Source of the DNA: Paenibacillus sp. URB8-2
GTDB taxonomy: Bacteria; Bacillota; Bacilli; Paenibacillales; Paenibacillaceae
Length of the DNA: 64,000 nucleotides
NCBI RefSeq assembly: GCF_013393385.1
Contig: NZ_AP023239.1
Span: forward strand, 372,001 to 436,000
Direction: 5' to 3'
The notes below the pieces were generated by a model. The model was not told where the DNA came from, made no database searches, and saw only the letters and a list, made by a program, of their open reading frames with translations. Positions 8,572 through 18,317 of this stretch are shown one piece after another (position 1 is the first letter of the stretch; each line of letters opens with the position of its first letter). Made by a program: the position numbers and the translations under genes.

Positions 8572-8619
8572 AAGGAAAGCCGATTGTTTCCTTTCGGGGA
8601 GACAGGGCTTTCCTTTTTT
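8572..8619 (+). terminator. intrinsic terminator after the FAD gene
   Basis: GGAAAGCC arm near 8574-8581 pairs with GGGCTTTCC near 8605-8613, followed by six T. Confidence 0.8.
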
Positions 8620-8789
8620 AAATGAAACGATTTATAAACTTCTCGAAATGTAGAGCTGCATGAATGAAGGACATGTGATTACTCCATGAATCTTGTCGAA
8701 ACACGAAGGATATTCATATAAAATGCATATACTTGGAGAATTTTTCCTGTTATAATGTCAATATACATAACATGAAGAAGTGGAGTGGA

Positions 8790-10313
8790 ATGTCGTTGCG
8801 TAACAACCGTCAAGTCTTAGCTTTTACTGTCGCTCTTTCGCTGCTGGCCGGACTGTATGTGTTGTGGATTGAAATGTTGTGGATTCATAAGCTCGTGCTA
8901 ATGTTGGTTGTTGTCTCCTTCGCTCTGTTCGCGCTGACCGCCTACCGGACTCGGACTCAGGAGCAGGAGCTTCTGCGCAAATCGGACGAACAGGTTCACA
9001 CGCTCGGCAATGAAATGGTGGTGACGTCGGACCGAATGCATGGAGCGCTCGCGGAAATCAGCCGGCATACGGGCGAACTGCAGCAGACGGCCGATTACTC
9101 CCATCAGTCCGAGATGGCGCTGAAGAGCAGGAGCTATGAAGCCAGAGCGAATATGGAGGTGGCCACCACGACGATGGACGGCGTGGCGGAGGCTGCGGAA
9201 CGAATTCAAGGACTGACGGACAAGCTCGGGATGAGCATGCGGGAAGCCAACAGAGAAGTTGCGGAAATGCTCGATTCCCTGGGGAACACCGATGCCGTTA
9301 TGAAAGAGCTCAAAGAACAGAGCGGTAATATGTTTGAGGAGTTCGCTTCCCTGAGCAAGCTTATTGCGATGGTGGAAAGCATCAACGAAGTGATCGTGGG
9401 CGTGGTGGAGGAAACCTCGCTGCTGGCGCTTAACGCCTCTATCGAAGCAGCAAGGGCGGGAGAGCAGGGCAGAGGCTTTGCCGTGGTGGCCGACCGCATC
9501 CGCAAGCTGGCCGAGCAGAGCCGAACCTCCGTGGACCGTTCCTCCGCGCTGCTGCTGGATCTTAACAAGGGAGTAGGGCAGGTGCTTGAATCCGTTGATA
9601 AAGAGAGGGCTTCTGTGGAGAGGGGCGTAGGCGAGGTGGGGGCCGTGAGGGCGCGCCTTGGCGAAATTGCGGCCACGGTAAAGACGGTGGATACGGCGGT
9701 CGGCGATACGGTGAAGGCGGCCAGCCAACAGGGCGAGCTGATCGGCGGCGCTTTGCCCGAGCTGCGCAGCGCGGTAGCCTTGCTGAACGAGACGATTGCG
9801 AGCGTCGACCTTATGCTGGATCAAGTGAACCGGCAGCGGACGCAAATCGGGGAGCTGAACGGAGTCAGCGCGAGCCTGCTGGCCGAATCGCAGGCGCTGC
9901 GGCAGTCCGTAACCCGGATCGCCGGCAGCGAGGAGATTGAGGAAGGCCGTTACGCCGAGAAGCTGGAGGTGATGCAATCCCTGCTTCTGCACATTGCCGC
10001 CAAAGAGGACTTATATATGCCCGACCCGGATGTCCACAAACGGGTATTGGTTTCCTGTCTTACGGAGACGCCGGATCTGCAGGCCATTTGGTCGAACCGG
10101 ACGGACGGAACCTTTATTTTCTCCGAGCCTGCGGCGGGCCTGCTTAATGCGAAGCGGCGCGATTGGTGGAGCGGGGCGATGAGTGACGGCGCTTTTGTCT
10201 CCAAGCCCTATGTGTCGGCCATAACAAAGCGTTCATGCGTGACACTGTCGAGAGCCATAACAAATGATCAGGGAGAGAAGGTTGGCGTCATCGGCATCGA
10301 TCTGGCCGTATAA
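8790..10313 (+). CDS. methyl-accepting chemotaxis protein with C-terminal Cache-like domain
   Basis: Chemoreceptor of 507 residues that would signal to CheA/CheW. Start 8790 has TGGAGTGG just upstream and lies some 27 bases after the expected transcript start of a TATAAT at 8751-8756; the in-frame ATG at 8772 has no ribosome site. Two hydrophobic helices (about 8-28 and 32-52) form a hairpin with almost no outside loop. The signalling tip [20 protein letters not shown] lies near 207. No HAMP domain is apparent. After the coiled coil, residues about 395-507 ([31 protein letters not shown]) resemble the distal part of a Cache/PDC sensor, here at the cytoplasmic C-terminus instead of outside the cell. 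Confidence 0.88.
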   Translation: MSLRNNRQVLAFTVALSLLAGLYVLWIEMLWIHKLVLMLVVVSFALFALTAYRTRTQEQELLRKSDEQVHTLGNEMVVTSDRMHGALAEISRHTGELQQTADYSHQSEMALKSRSYEARANMEVATTTMDGVAEAAERIQGLTDKLGMSMREANREVAEMLDSLGNTDAVMKELKEQSGNMFEEFASLSKLIAMVESINEVIVGVVEETSLLALNASIEAARAGEQGRGFAVVADRIRKLAEQSRTSVDRSSALLLDLNKGVGQVLESVDKERASVERGVGEVGAVRARLGEIAATVKTVDTAVGDTVKAASQQGELIGGALPELRSAVALLNETIASVDLMLDQVNRQRTQIGELNGVSASLLAESQALRQSVTRIAGSEEIEEGRYAEKLEVMQSLLLHIAAKEDLYMPDPDVHKRVLVSCLTETPDLQAIWSNRTDGTFIFSEPAAGLLNAKRRDWWSGAMSDGAFVSKPYVSAITKRSCVTLSRAITNDQGEKVGVIGIDLAV

Positions 10314-10360
10314 CCGGCAGCAAGGGCTTTTGGCCCGAAGAAGTTGAATGATGATGGATA

Positions 10361-10401
10361 CGGCGGGCGCTATCGGGTTTCATTTCCGGGCGCCTTTTTT
10401 T
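10361..10401 (+). terminator. intrinsic terminator after the chemoreceptor
   Basis: GGGCGC near 10365 pairs with GCGCC near 10390, followed by seven T. Confidence 0.7.
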
Positions 10402-10498
10402 CAAATCCGGGGATGTTTTGGGTTGGACAAATAAAGGGCATCAGCCTATAATGACCGATATATTACCGATATATTTTAATTATGGGGGCAAGAAAGCG

Positions 10499-12163
10499 AT
10501 GCAGTATACGTTCGTCATTCTGCTGCAGCTGCTGGAACGCGCGGCGCTGCTGCTTATGACTTTGTTTGTATTGACCCGGGTGCCGCGGTTTAAGGAAATT
10601 TTTCAAAAAGGGGCGTACGCGCCGCAGGAGCTGATCATTGCCACCGTTATTTTCAGCCTGTTCGCCATATTCAGCACGTACAGCGGTATTAAGGTGGAAG
10701 GCTCCCTCGTCAATGTGCGGATTGTAGCCATCATGGCGGGCGGCATTCTGTTCGGTCCCTGGGTGGGGCTGATTACCGGTATTATTTCCGGCGTTCACCG
10801 GTTTCTGATCGATATCGGCGGCGTCACCTCGGTGCCCTGTCTGATTACCAGCATCGCGACCGGTGTCGTTTCGGGGATTATCTACCGTCACACGTCCGCC
10901 GAGCGCCGCTGGCAGGCCGGGATTCTGGCGGGAATGGGCTGCGAAGCGCTGACGATGCTGCTGATTCTCGTCATGGCCCATCCGTCGTCGCTCGGCGTTG
11001 AAATCGTATCGAAGATTGCCTTTCCGATGATTATGAGCCAGGTCAGTGTCGGACTCATCGTCATGCTTGTCCAGAGTGTGGAAGGGGAGAAGGAGCGGAT
11101 CGCCGCAAGGCAGTCCAAGCTGGCCCTTGATATCGCGAACAAGACGCTCCCCTATTTTCGCAGCATCAATCCGCAGTCTCTGCGCAAAATATGCACGATC
11201 ATCAAAGAAGACATCGGCGCGGACGCGGTCGCGATTACGGATACCCGGTGCATTCGCGCCTACGTCGGCATCGGGGAAGAATATTATGCCGAGAAGAACG
11301 AGATTATCAGCGATGCCACGAAAATTACGCTGTCCAGCGGGGAAATCACGATCCGCAATAACGATACCGAATACAATCATCAGCATATCAAGTCGCTGAT
11401 CATCATTCCCCTGAAAGAAAAGGGCGAAGTCACCGGCGCGCTCAAAATTTATTACACCAAAGCCCACAAAATCACCTATTCCCTCCAGGCAATGGCCGTC
11501 GGCCTGTCCCAGATTATTTCCACGCTGATGGAGGTCTCCCGGGTGGAGGACATCAAGGAAATGGCGAACAAGGCGGAGCTGAAGGCGCTCCAGACCCGGA
11601 TCAATCCCCATTTTCTGTTCAACGCGCTGAACGCCATCGTCTCCTCCATCCGCATCGACCCTGATAAGGCCCGGGAGCTTATCATCAATCTGTCCGGCTA
11701 TATGCGGTACAATCTGGAGCTCACCGACGATTTTATCGATATCCGCAAAGAGCTTCAGCAGGTTCGGCACTACGTGGAGATCGAGAAAGCGCGTTTCGGA
11801 AGACGCCTTACGGTTCTCTACGATATCGATGACGAGACGGAGGTTCGCATCCCAAGCCTCATCATTCAACCCTTGGTGGAAAATGCGATTGTACACGGCA
11901 TACTGAAAGGGCGGGGCGTAGGAACGGTGACGATTTCGGTCAAGGACCGGGGCGACAGCGTGCGGATCGGCATCCGCGACACCGGGGTCGGCATCAGCGA
12001 AGAAACGATCCGGAAGGTATACGAAGGCAGCATGCCGGAGAACAAGATCGGGCTGTTTAACGTGCATCAGCGGGTGAAGCTGATTTATGGCGAGGGGCTG
12101 ACGATTACGAGGCTGGATAAAGGGACGGATATAACTTTCGATGTGAAAAAGGAGAACCGATGA
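10499..12163 (+). CDS. LytS/YpdA-type sensor histidine kinase
   Basis: Senses a signal through its membrane domain and phosphorylates the response regulator that follows. From ATG 10499 (GGGGG 10-15 bases upstream) 554 residues are encoded: a 5TMR-LYT membrane domain to about 190 (with the [19 protein letters not shown] signature), a GAF-like domain (about 210-340), and a His_kinase/HATPase pair with phospho-acceptor motif [11 protein letters not shown] near 371 and [15 protein letters not shown]. Its stop overlaps the regulator start by four bases. The following OFA-type transporter makes the pyruvate sensor YpdA of E. coli the closest functional model; the ligand here is not shown. Confidence 0.9.
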   Translation: MQYTFVILLQLLERAALLLMTLFVLTRVPRFKEIFQKGAYAPQELIIATVIFSLFAIFSTYSGIKVEGSLVNVRIVAIMAGGILFGPWVGLITGIISGVHRFLIDIGGVTSVPCLITSIATGVVSGIIYRHTSAERRWQAGILAGMGCEALTMLLILVMAHPSSLGVEIVSKIAFPMIMSQVSVGLIVMLVQSVEGEKERIAARQSKLALDIANKTLPYFRSINPQSLRKICTIIKEDIGADAVAITDTRCIRAYVGIGEEYYAEKNEIISDATKITLSSGEITIRNNDTEYNHQHIKSLIIIPLKEKGEVTGALKIYYTKAHKITYSLQAMAVGLSQIISTLMEVSRVEDIKEMANKAELKALQTRINPHFLFNALNAIVSSIRIDPDKARELIINLSGYMRYNLELTDDFIDIRKELQQVRHYVEIEKARFGRRLTVLYDIDDETEVRIPSLIIQPLVENAIVHGILKGRGVGTVTISVKDRGDSVRIGIRDTGVGISEETIRKVYEGSMPENKIGLFNVHQRVKLIYGEGLTITRLDKGTDITFDVKKENR

Positions 12164-12885
12164 GAGCGATAATCGTAGAGGATGAAGAGCTGGCCAGACA
12201 GGAGCTGGCCTACCTGATTCGGGCGAACAGCGGCATAGAGATTGCGGCCGAGTTCGATGACGGGCTGGACGCGCTGAAATATTTGCAGGCCAATCAGGTG
12301 GATGTACTGTTTCTCGACATCAATATCCCTTCCGTGGACGGTGTGCTGCTGGCGCAGAATATCAGCAAATTTTCCGTGAAGCCCTATATTGTGTTCATCA
12401 CCGCGTATAAGGAGCATGCCGCCGAAGCGTTCGAGATTGAGGCCTTCGATTACATCCTGAAGCCGTATAACGAAACGCGGATCAAGGGGATGCTGGGCAA
12501 GCTCGAGGCTACTTTAGCGCACCGGCCGGGTGGAGAAGAGGAGCGCAATCCGGTCAGCAACAAGATCAATCTGTGGAAAAATGAAAAGATCATCGTCGTC
12601 GACGCCGACGACATTTACTACGCCTCGGCCCAGGAGAAGACGACGAGCGTCTTTACGCGAAACGAAGAGTACTCCATGGGGGTCAGCATCACCGAGTTTC
12701 ACGGACGTCTACCGCAGGATCGCTTTTTCCGCTGCCACCGTTCTTTTATTGTCAACCTGTCCAAAATCAAGGAAATCATCCCCTGGTTTAACAACACCTA
12801 CCTGCTTAGGCTGCGCGATCTGGACTTTGAAGTACCGGTCAGCCGCAGCAAGGTCAAGGAATTCAGGCAGATTATGCGCCTGTAG
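12160..12885 (+). CDS. LytTR-family response regulator (YpdB/BtsR-like)
   Basis: Transcription factor of 241 residues. The receiver domain has the acidic pair at E7/D8, the phospho-acceptor in FLDINIP (D53) and the lysine in LKPY. The C-terminal LytTR domain shows [13 protein letters not shown] and the [16 protein letters not shown] signature. It overlaps the kinase gene by ATGA and ends 128 bp before an MFS gene whose upstream region holds T-rich repeats, so activation of that transporter is the likely job. Confidence 0.92.
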   Translation: MRAIIVEDEELARQELAYLIRANSGIEIAAEFDDGLDALKYLQANQVDVLFLDINIPSVDGVLLAQNISKFSVKPYIVFITAYKEHAAEAFEIEAFDYILKPYNETRIKGMLGKLEATLAHRPGGEEERNPVSNKINLWKNEKIIVVDADDIYYASAQEKTTSVFTRNEEYSMGVSITEFHGRLPQDRFFRCHRSFIVNLSKIKEIIPWFNNTYLLRLRDLDFEVPVSRSKVKEFRQIMRL

Positions 12886-12888
12886 AGG

Positions 12889-12955
12889 CCGTTCATTCCT
12901 TCTTTCCGTCATTTCGTTCCGTATTTCATCCGCATTTTTGCAATCAAGCTACAAT
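12889..12955 (+). promoter_or_regulatory. candidate LytTR-activated promoter of the transporter
   Basis: Four degenerate repeats beginning CCG and containing a CATTTC-like core (starts 12889, 12906, 12919, 12930) precede TACAAT at 12950-12955. No good -35 box lies 17 bp upstream, as expected of an activator-dependent promoter. E. coli YpdB binds repeats of the GGCATTTCAT type; CCGTATTTCAT here is similar. Spacing is not uniform, so the site call is tentative. Confidence 0.4.
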
Positions 12956-13013
12956 AAAGATGCAAGAGGCGCTCATGAACGCGGCCATACCCGAAGGAAA
13001 GAAGGAACGAACC

Positions 13014-14273
13014 ATGTCGGTAGGGACTAAAGCAAACAACCGTTTTCTAATCGTACTGGGAACCATTATTATGCAGATGGGTCTGGGAACCATTTATACC
13101 TGGAGCTTGTTCAACCAGCCGCTCGTAACGAAATATGGCTGGGAGCTCGGCTCCGTATCTACAACCTTTTCGATCACAAGCTTTGCGCTGGCATTCGCGA
13201 CACTTTTTGCGGGCAAGCTTCAGGATAAAATCGGGCTTCGCCGCCTGACGGCCGTGGCGGGTGTTCTGCTTGGCCTCGGTCTGATGTACAGCTCGCAGGC
13301 AAGCTCGCTGCCGATGCTGTACCTGTTGGCAGGAGTAATTGTTGGGTATGCGGACGGAACAGCTTATATCACGTCGCTGTCGAATCTGATCAAATGGTTC
13401 CCGAACCGCAAGGGCCTGATCTCGGGAGTATCGGTCGGCGCGTACGGAACAGGCAGTTTAATCTTTAAATATGTGAACGCCCATCTGATCGGATCGGTCG
13501 GAGTCTCCCGTACGTTTCTGTACTGGGGCATGATCGTCATGGCCATGGTGGTTATCGGTTCGCTGCTTGTCAGAGAGGCCTCCGCGGCGCCGGCCGGAAC
13601 GGCCAAAGCATCATCGCTGCTCGCCCCGCTGGAGAAAAAGGATTACACAGTGGGCGAAATGCTGCGCACCAAGCAAGCCTACCTGTTGTTCACCATCTTC
13701 TTCACCGCCTGCATGAGCGGCCTCTATCTGATCGGCATTGTCAAGGACATCGGCGTGAAGCTGGCCGGTCTGGATGTGCAGACCGCGGCCAATGCGGTAG
13801 CGATGATCGCCATCTTCAATACGGCCGGACGCCTTATCCTCGGCGCGCTGTCCGACAAAATGAGCCGCCTGAAGCTGGTTGGCGCAACGATGGCTGTTAC
13901 CGCCGTCGCCACTCTGACTCTCAGCTTCGCGCAGCTGAACTTCGGACTGTTCTTTGCCTGCGTGGCAACTATCGCCTTCTGCTTCGGCGGCAATATTACC
14001 GTCTTTCCGGCAATTGCCAGCGACTTCTTCGGCCTGAAGAACCATAGCAAGAACTATGGCATCATCTATCAAGGGTTCGGCATCGGGGCATTGTCCGGTT
14101 CGTTCATCGCCGCTTTCCTGGGCGGATTCAAACCGACCTTCGTCACGATCGGCGTACTGTGCCTGATTTCCTGCCTGATCGCCGTGATGCTGAAACCGCC
14201 GGTTCAGGTCCGTAAGGAACGGAAGCGGAACCCGGAAATGCCCGGACGCACCGTATACGGAAAGATTTCTTAA
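13014..14273 (+). CDS. MFS transporter of the oxalate/formate antiporter family (YhjX-like)
   Basis: Twelve-helix carrier of 419 residues, probably for a small monocarboxylate such as pyruvate, formate or lactate. ATG 13014 has AGAAGGAAC upstream. Hallmarks are GLGTIYTWSLFNQPL in helix 1, the cytoplasmic GKLQDKIGLRR loop, GYADGTAYITSLSNLIKWFPN in helices 4-5 and the second-half loop GALSDKMSR. It follows the LytS/LytTR pair in the same order and relation as yhjX is controlled by YpdAB in E. coli. The C-terminal tail is short and basic. Confidence 0.88.
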   Translation: MSVGTKANNRFLIVLGTIIMQMGLGTIYTWSLFNQPLVTKYGWELGSVSTTFSITSFALAFATLFAGKLQDKIGLRRLTAVAGVLLGLGLMYSSQASSLPMLYLLAGVIVGYADGTAYITSLSNLIKWFPNRKGLISGVSVGAYGTGSLIFKYVNAHLIGSVGVSRTFLYWGMIVMAMVVIGSLLVREASAAPAGTAKASSLLAPLEKKDYTVGEMLRTKQAYLLFTIFFTACMSGLYLIGIVKDIGVKLAGLDVQTAANAVAMIAIFNTAGRLILGALSDKMSRLKLVGATMAVTAVATLTLSFAQLNFGLFFACVATIAFCFGGNITVFPAIASDFFGLKNHSKNYGIIYQGFGIGALSGSFIAAFLGGFKPTFVTIGVLCLISCLIAVMLKPPVQVRKERKRNPEMPGRTVYGKIS

Positions 14274-14434
14274 GGAAGTAGCCGCCATCTCAGGCTTCGG
14301 CCTGCAAGGTGTGACTTCATATAGCTTCAAGCAAGGCTTTGAGCAAGAGTTTCGAGTGATGTCGGAAACTACAAGACCGCCCAACCGCAAATGGTTTAAA
14401 CCTCCGAAATGAATAGAAAAAGGGCGGCAAAAAC

Positions 14435-14487
14435 GAAAAAGAGACGGTTCCCGCGGGTCAACATAGACCTGAGGGAGCCGTCTTTTT
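14435..14487 (+). terminator. strong intrinsic terminator
   Basis: GAGACGG, TCCC and GGTC arms pair with GACC, GGGA and CCGTCTTTTT, a long interrupted stem followed by T5, 165 bp past the transporter stop. Confidence 0.85.
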
Positions 14488-14488
14488 C

Positions 14489-14626
14489 GAAATAGCAGAA
14501 TGTATAAGCTGTGCGCTTATCATTTTGTCTTATATTTCTACGAGAAACGGTACCTAAAAGCGATACTCGTATCGCTACTTCGGAAGCTTAAGCTCCCTAA
14601 AAGGACGGCGAAGCCGTTTCTTCTTG
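14489..14626 (+). repeat. two-hairpin intergenic repeat, copy B
   Basis: Begins with an imperfect GAAATA...TATTTC hairpin, then TACGAGAAACGG, inner hairpins AGCGATACTCGTATCGCT and GGAAGCTTAAGCTCC, and ends GCCGTTTCTTCTTG. Positions 14527-14626 are identical to 49348-49447 (copy G) over 100 bp. Confidence 0.9.
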
Positions 14627-14695
14627 TATGCGAACATGATAACATCGCGACTATCCGATAAATGGTAAAATAATCAAACGGGGGAGGAAGCGCAT

Positions 14696-15107
14696 ATGCC
14701 TTATTGTCCAACAGGAAAAGCGGAGCTTTATTATGAAGATTTAGGGGAAGGAAAGCCTATTGTAATGATCCATGGGTTCAGCCCTGACCATCGCCCGCTA
14801 CAATGAGGAGATTTTATCCGGCTGCCGCTTGGCGGACGAAGCATTTCTGGCAGGGATCAAAACCCGGTACAGCTTCTCTTTTTCGGTTGACACGAACGTA
14901 TTTGATAAGCCTGGACTCTTGATCACGGGAAGACAGGATTCCATGGTGGGATACCAGGATGCCTCTATCCTATTGGATAAGTATACGAGGACATCCTTTG
15001 CGGTCCTGGACCGTGCAGGACATAATCTGCAAATCGAGCAGCCGGGGCTGTTCAACGCCTTAATGCATGAGTGGCTCGACAGGGTGGAAGAGGACGGGTT
15101 AAAGTAA
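14696..15107 (+). pseudogene. alpha/beta hydrolase with internal deletion
   Basis: ATG 14696 (GGGGAGGAAG upstream) begins a hydrolase N-terminus, ELYYEDLGEGKPIVMIHGFS, with the HGF oxyanion-type motif. After codon 34 the frame changes. Another frame then gives a hydrolase C-terminus with PGLLITGRQDSMVGYQDA and the catalytic-histidine region DRAGHNLQIEQP. A normal relative is about 270 residues; roughly half is missing, including the nucleophile elbow. The junction sequence GCCCTGACCATCGCC encodes both SPDHR of the upstream part and ALTIA of the downstream part, so the deletion probably arose between short direct repeats. Inactive as written. Confidence 0.8.
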
Positions 15108-15203
15108 CCGGCAAAGAGCTTTATGGGAACGAAACATACAGTCGCTGCCGCCTTCTTGGCCCTCTCTTGCAGCGGATATGCATTAAACGGAGGATAGTGA
15201 AGA

Positions 15204-16574
15204 ATGGAGAGCTATAGCTGGATATTCGAAAAACAACAATCTTATTTTACCAGCGGGGCAACACAAGAATTAAGCTATCGGATCGACGCGCTTCGCCGTT
15301 TAAAGGGGAGTATAAGAGCGCATGAAAGGCAGCTGCTCAACGCTTTAAAAAGTGATTTGAACAAGTCGGAATTCGAAGCTTACTCTACGGAAATCGGAAT
15401 CGTTCTTGAGGAAATCGGATTTACGCTGAAGCATTTGCGGGCATGGGCCAAGCCCCGTAAAGTAAAGACGCCAATCACGCACTGGGGCTCCAAAGGGTTC
15501 ATTTATTCCGAACCGTACGGCGTCAGCTTGATTCTCGCTCCCTGGAATTATCCGTTCCAATTGGCGGTGGCTCCTTTGGTCGGAGCGATTGCCGCTGGAA
15601 ACTGCGCGGTCCTGAAGCCGTCCGAATTAACCCCGAGGACTTCGGAGACGATCTCAGAGATTATCCGTGCAAGCTTTCAGGAAGAGTATGTTTCCGTCAT
15701 CCAGGGCGGAATTGAAACAAGCGAGGCGCTGCTGAAGGAGAAGTTTGACTATATCTTTTTTACCGGGAGCGTTCCTGTCGGGAAGATCGTTATGGAAGCC
15801 GCCGCACGGCATCTGACACCGGTCACCTTGGAGCTTGGAGGAAAAAGCCCCTGCATCGTCCATGAAGACGCCAATCTCAAGCTGGCCGCGAGGCGCATTG
15901 CCTGGGGGAAATTCATGAACGCCGGACAAACCTGCGTAGCGCCGGATTATATCTATGTCCATCAAAGCGTCAAGGACCGATTCCTGAGTGAACTGAGAGA
16001 CGCGGTAAAAGAGCTGTACGGGGAACAGCCTCTGCTGAATCCGGGTTATACGAGAGTGGTCAGCAGGAGGCATTTTGACCGGCTTGAGGCGTTTCTGGGC
16101 AACGGGACAATGCTGTTTGGCGGAGGAACGGACAAGGAAAATCTAACGATTGAACCGACCGTTCTGGAGGATATCGGCTGGGAACATCCCGTGATGAAGG
16201 AGGAAATCTTCGGGCCCATCCTTCCCGTGCTGGGATACCAACATCTGTCCGAGGCGGCTTACGGAATTCGCAATCAGCCGGGTCCGCTTGCGCTGTATTT
16301 GTTCACGGAAAGCAAGAGTGTGCAGGAGGAGGTGCTGAAGAGCGTTTCCTTCGGCGGCGGATGCATCAATGACACTGTGTATCATATCGTGTCTCCGTAT
16401 CTGCCGTTTGGGGGAGTAGGGAACAGCGGGATGGGAGCATATCACGGACAAGCGGGCTTTGACACCTTCTCGCACCGCAAGAGCGTTCTGAAGCAGACGA
16501 CACGTTTCGATCTGCCTTTCCGGTACCCGAATCGGAAGAACGGGCTTAAGCAGATCAAGCGGTTCTTGAAATGA
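15204..16574 (+). CDS. class 3-type aldehyde dehydrogenase
   Basis: NAD(P)-dependent oxidation of aldehydes to acids; 456 residues, the length of ALDH3-type enzymes. The start has GGAGGATAGTGAAG upstream. Visible signatures: APWNYPFQLAVAPLVGAIAAGN, the FTGSVPVGK nucleotide-binding turn, the catalytic glutamate in LELGGKSP, the catalytic cysteine in NAGQTCVAPDY, and EEIFGPILPV. The C-terminal stretch PFRYPNRKNGLKQIKRFL is basic and amphipathic. It follows the broken hydrolase after about 100 bp; no shared pathway is evident. Confidence 0.92.
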   Translation: MESYSWIFEKQQSYFTSGATQELSYRIDALRRLKGSIRAHERQLLNALKSDLNKSEFEAYSTEIGIVLEEIGFTLKHLRAWAKPRKVKTPITHWGSKGFIYSEPYGVSLILAPWNYPFQLAVAPLVGAIAAGNCAVLKPSELTPRTSETISEIIRASFQEEYVSVIQGGIETSEALLKEKFDYIFFTGSVPVGKIVMEAAARHLTPVTLELGGKSPCIVHEDANLKLAARRIAWGKFMNAGQTCVAPDYIYVHQSVKDRFLSELRDAVKELYGEQPLLNPGYTRVVSRRHFDRLEAFLGNGTMLFGGGTDKENLTIEPTVLEDIGWEHPVMKEEIFGPILPVLGYQHLSEAAYGIRNQPGPLALYLFTESKSVQEEVLKSVSFGGGCINDTVYHIVSPYLPFGGVGNSGMGAYHGQAGFDTFSHRKSVLKQTTRFDLPFRYPNRKNGLKQIKRFLK

Positions 16575-16704
16575 AGGCTGCGGCCGGGTCAACTTCATAA
16601 CCCGGATGAAGTATGGAGCTTGAGTTCAAGCAGGCGCGTATGAGCGGGAAAACATCCCTTTTATTCAAGGGAAAAGGGACGTCCTGCGACCCTATGCGGG
16701 AAAA

Positions 16705-16729
16705 GCTCCGGCTTATTGGCCGGGTTTTC
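16705..16729 (+). terminator. intrinsic terminator-like hairpin
   Basis: CTCCGGC, loop TTATTG, then GCCGGG followed by TTTTCT, 130 bp after the aldehyde dehydrogenase stop. Confidence 0.55.
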
Positions 16730-16905
16730 TATGTTTCTGAACAAAACGCCTGATTAAGGGGGAGGAATTCCCTCACAGGCTTGGCATATGTTCTCCTTTT
16801 GAAAAATAAGAGGTAGGAATTCCATTTCATCTCTTCTGGGCCCGATTTCACACAATCCGTCCGGCGGTGAGGGGTTGCGAGCGTGAATTGCTCTTGGGGA
16901 GGCGG

Positions 16906-16957
16906 ATAACAAGCGGGACCGGGCAGGGATAATTCCCTACCCGGTCCCGCTTGTTAT
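16906..16957. repeat. long inverted repeat between convergent genes
   Basis: ATAACAAGCGGGACCGGG pairs perfectly with CCCGGTCCCGCTTGTTAT, with an inner GGGA/TCCC pair around TAAT. There is no T run on either side, so it is at best a non-classical terminator for odhB. It could equally be an isolated interspersed repeat. Confidence 0.75.
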
Positions 16958-17024
16958 GGTATTGCTCATTAATCCCTATACAATATCGGCATATCACGGC
17001 GGGAGAGATTTTAGGGAATCCTCT

Positions 17025-18311
17025 TCAGCCCTCCAGCAGCAGCGCTTCCGGGTCCTCCAGCAGTTCCTTGACCTTGACGAGAAAGCTTACCGCTTCCGAG
17101 CCGTCGACGATCCGGTGGTCGTAGGACAAGGCGATGTACATCATCGGCCGGTTGACCGTCGTTTCTTCGTCGATGGCGATCGGGCGGAGCTGGATCTTGT
17201 GCATGCCCAGAATGCCGACCTGCGGAGCATTCAGGATCGGCGTTGACATGAGGGACCCGAATACGCCGCCGTTGGTAATCGTAAAGGTGCCGCCCTGAAG
17301 GTTGGAGAGGGCGAGCGTATTGGCGCGGGCTTTGGACGCAAGCTCGGCGATCTGCCGCTCAATCTGCGGGAAGCTGAGCCGGTCGGCGTCCCGGACCACG
17401 GGCACGACAAGGCCTTCCTTGGCGGATACGGCAATGCCGATGTCGTAATATTTCTTGATCAGGAGGTCCTCGCCGTCGATTTCCGCATTGAGCAGCGGAT
17501 AAGCTTTGAGCGCGCCGACGACCGCCTTGGTGAAGAAGGACATGAAGCCGAGGCCGATGTCATGCTTCTCCTTGAAGGTATCCTTGCGGCGTTTGCGGAT
17601 ATCCAGAATCGCGGTCATGTCCACCTCATTGAAGGTGGTCAGCATGGCCGCCGTATGCTGCGCCTCCACCAGGCGGCTGGCAATCGTCAGCCGTCTGCGC
17701 GACATGCGCTTGCGCTCCGTCTCTTTGCCGTCCGCCGCCTTGCCCGGCGGCGGCGTGCTGCCGGCCGGCGCGCTCTGCGGCGCGGCCGGGGCCGGGATCG
17801 GCGCAGCGGGCACCGCTGCTGCGCCATGGCCCTTCACATCGGCCTGGCCAATCCGGCCGATGGGATCGCGCGCGCCGACCTCGGCGAGGTCGATGCCGCG
17901 CTCGCGCGCGAGCTTGCGCGCACCCGGCGAAGCCAGGTACGCGGAGCCGTTTTCGGCGGCCGGACCCTCGGGGGCCGCCGCCGGAGCGGCAGCCGCGGGC
18001 TGCGCCGCCGCGGTTGCTGCGGGCGGCTGCGCTGTCGGCTGAGCCTCCGCAGCCGGTGGCTTGCCGCCTGCGGGAGCGCCGCCGCCGAGCCTGCCGATCA
18101 CTTCGCCGACCGCGACATTCTCCCCGGCTCCCCGCAAAATCGCGGAAATGACGCCGCCCTCCTCGGCGCTGATTTCCAGGTTGACCTTATCCGTTTCCAG
18201 CTCGGCCAGAACGTCCCCCTGGCCGACGGTATCGCCTTCTTTTACATGCCACTTATAGATCGTACCTTCGGTAATGGATTCGCCCAAATCGGGCACTTTA
18301 ATTTCAGACAC
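17025..18311 (-). CDS. odhB: 2-oxoglutarate dehydrogenase E2 (dihydrolipoyl succinyltransferase)
   Basis: Second enzyme of the TCA-cycle 2-oxoglutarate dehydrogenase complex, moving the succinyl group to CoA. The 428 residues show an N-terminal lipoyl domain with the lipoylated lysine in [10 protein letters not shown], an Ala/Pro-rich flexible linker, the E1/E3-binding domain ([19 protein letters not shown]), and the catalytic domain ending [12 protein letters not shown] with the active-site His and Asp. It starts six bases after the odhA stop, so the two are co-translated. E3 is not in the window. No downstream terminator with a T run was found; the long inverted repeat at 16906 may stop the transcript. 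Confidence 0.96.
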   Translation of the reverse strand: MSEIKVPDLGESITEGTIYKWHVKEGDTVGQGDVLAELETDKVNLEISAEEGGVISAILRGAGENVAVGEVIGRLGGGAPAGGKPPAAEAQPTAQPPAATAAAQPAAAAPAAAPEGPAAENGSAYLASPGARKLARERGIDLAEVGARDPIGRIGQADVKGHGAAAVPAAPIPAPAAPQSAPAGSTPPPGKAADGKETERKRMSRRRLTIASRLVEAQHTAAMLTTFNEVDMTAILDIRKRRKDTFKEKHDIGLGFMSFFTKAVVGALKAYPLLNAEIDGEDLLIKKYYDIGIAVSAKEGLVVPVVRDADRLSFPQIERQIAELASKARANTLALSNLQGGTFTITNGGVFGSLMSTPILNAPQVGILGMHKIQLRPIAIDEETTVNRPMMYIALSYDHRIVDGSEAVSFLVKVKELLEDPEALLLEG

Positions 18312-18317
18312 AGGCCG

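Larger units (their letters stand above)
16575..17024. other. 450-bp gene-free stretch
   Basis: No credible reading frame on either strand. It contains a terminator-like hairpin (CCGGC at 16708 with GCCGG at 16719, then GTTTT) serving the aldehyde dehydrogenase, and the long inverted repeat at 16906-16957. The remainder shows only short AT-rich and purine-rich segments. Confidence 0.6.

Noticed and set aside
8733..8789. Earlier starts for the chemoreceptor
   Set aside because: The TATAAT box lies inside this stretch, so the first codons would precede the transcript start.
10463..12067. A 534-codon open frame on the minus strand opposite the LytS-type kinase
   Set aside because: Same reason: composition-driven shadow of a clear gene with strong domain evidence.
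14342..14412. A possible 17-codon peptide, MSETTRPPNRKWFKPPK
   Set aside because: No ribosome site before the ATG; the frame extends upstream without a start. It may be meaningful but cannot be supported.
16906..16957. Membership of the long inverted repeat in the two-hairpin repeat family
   Set aside because: It lacks the TACGAGAAACGG linker and the GTTTCTTCTTG end; treated as a separate hairpin.
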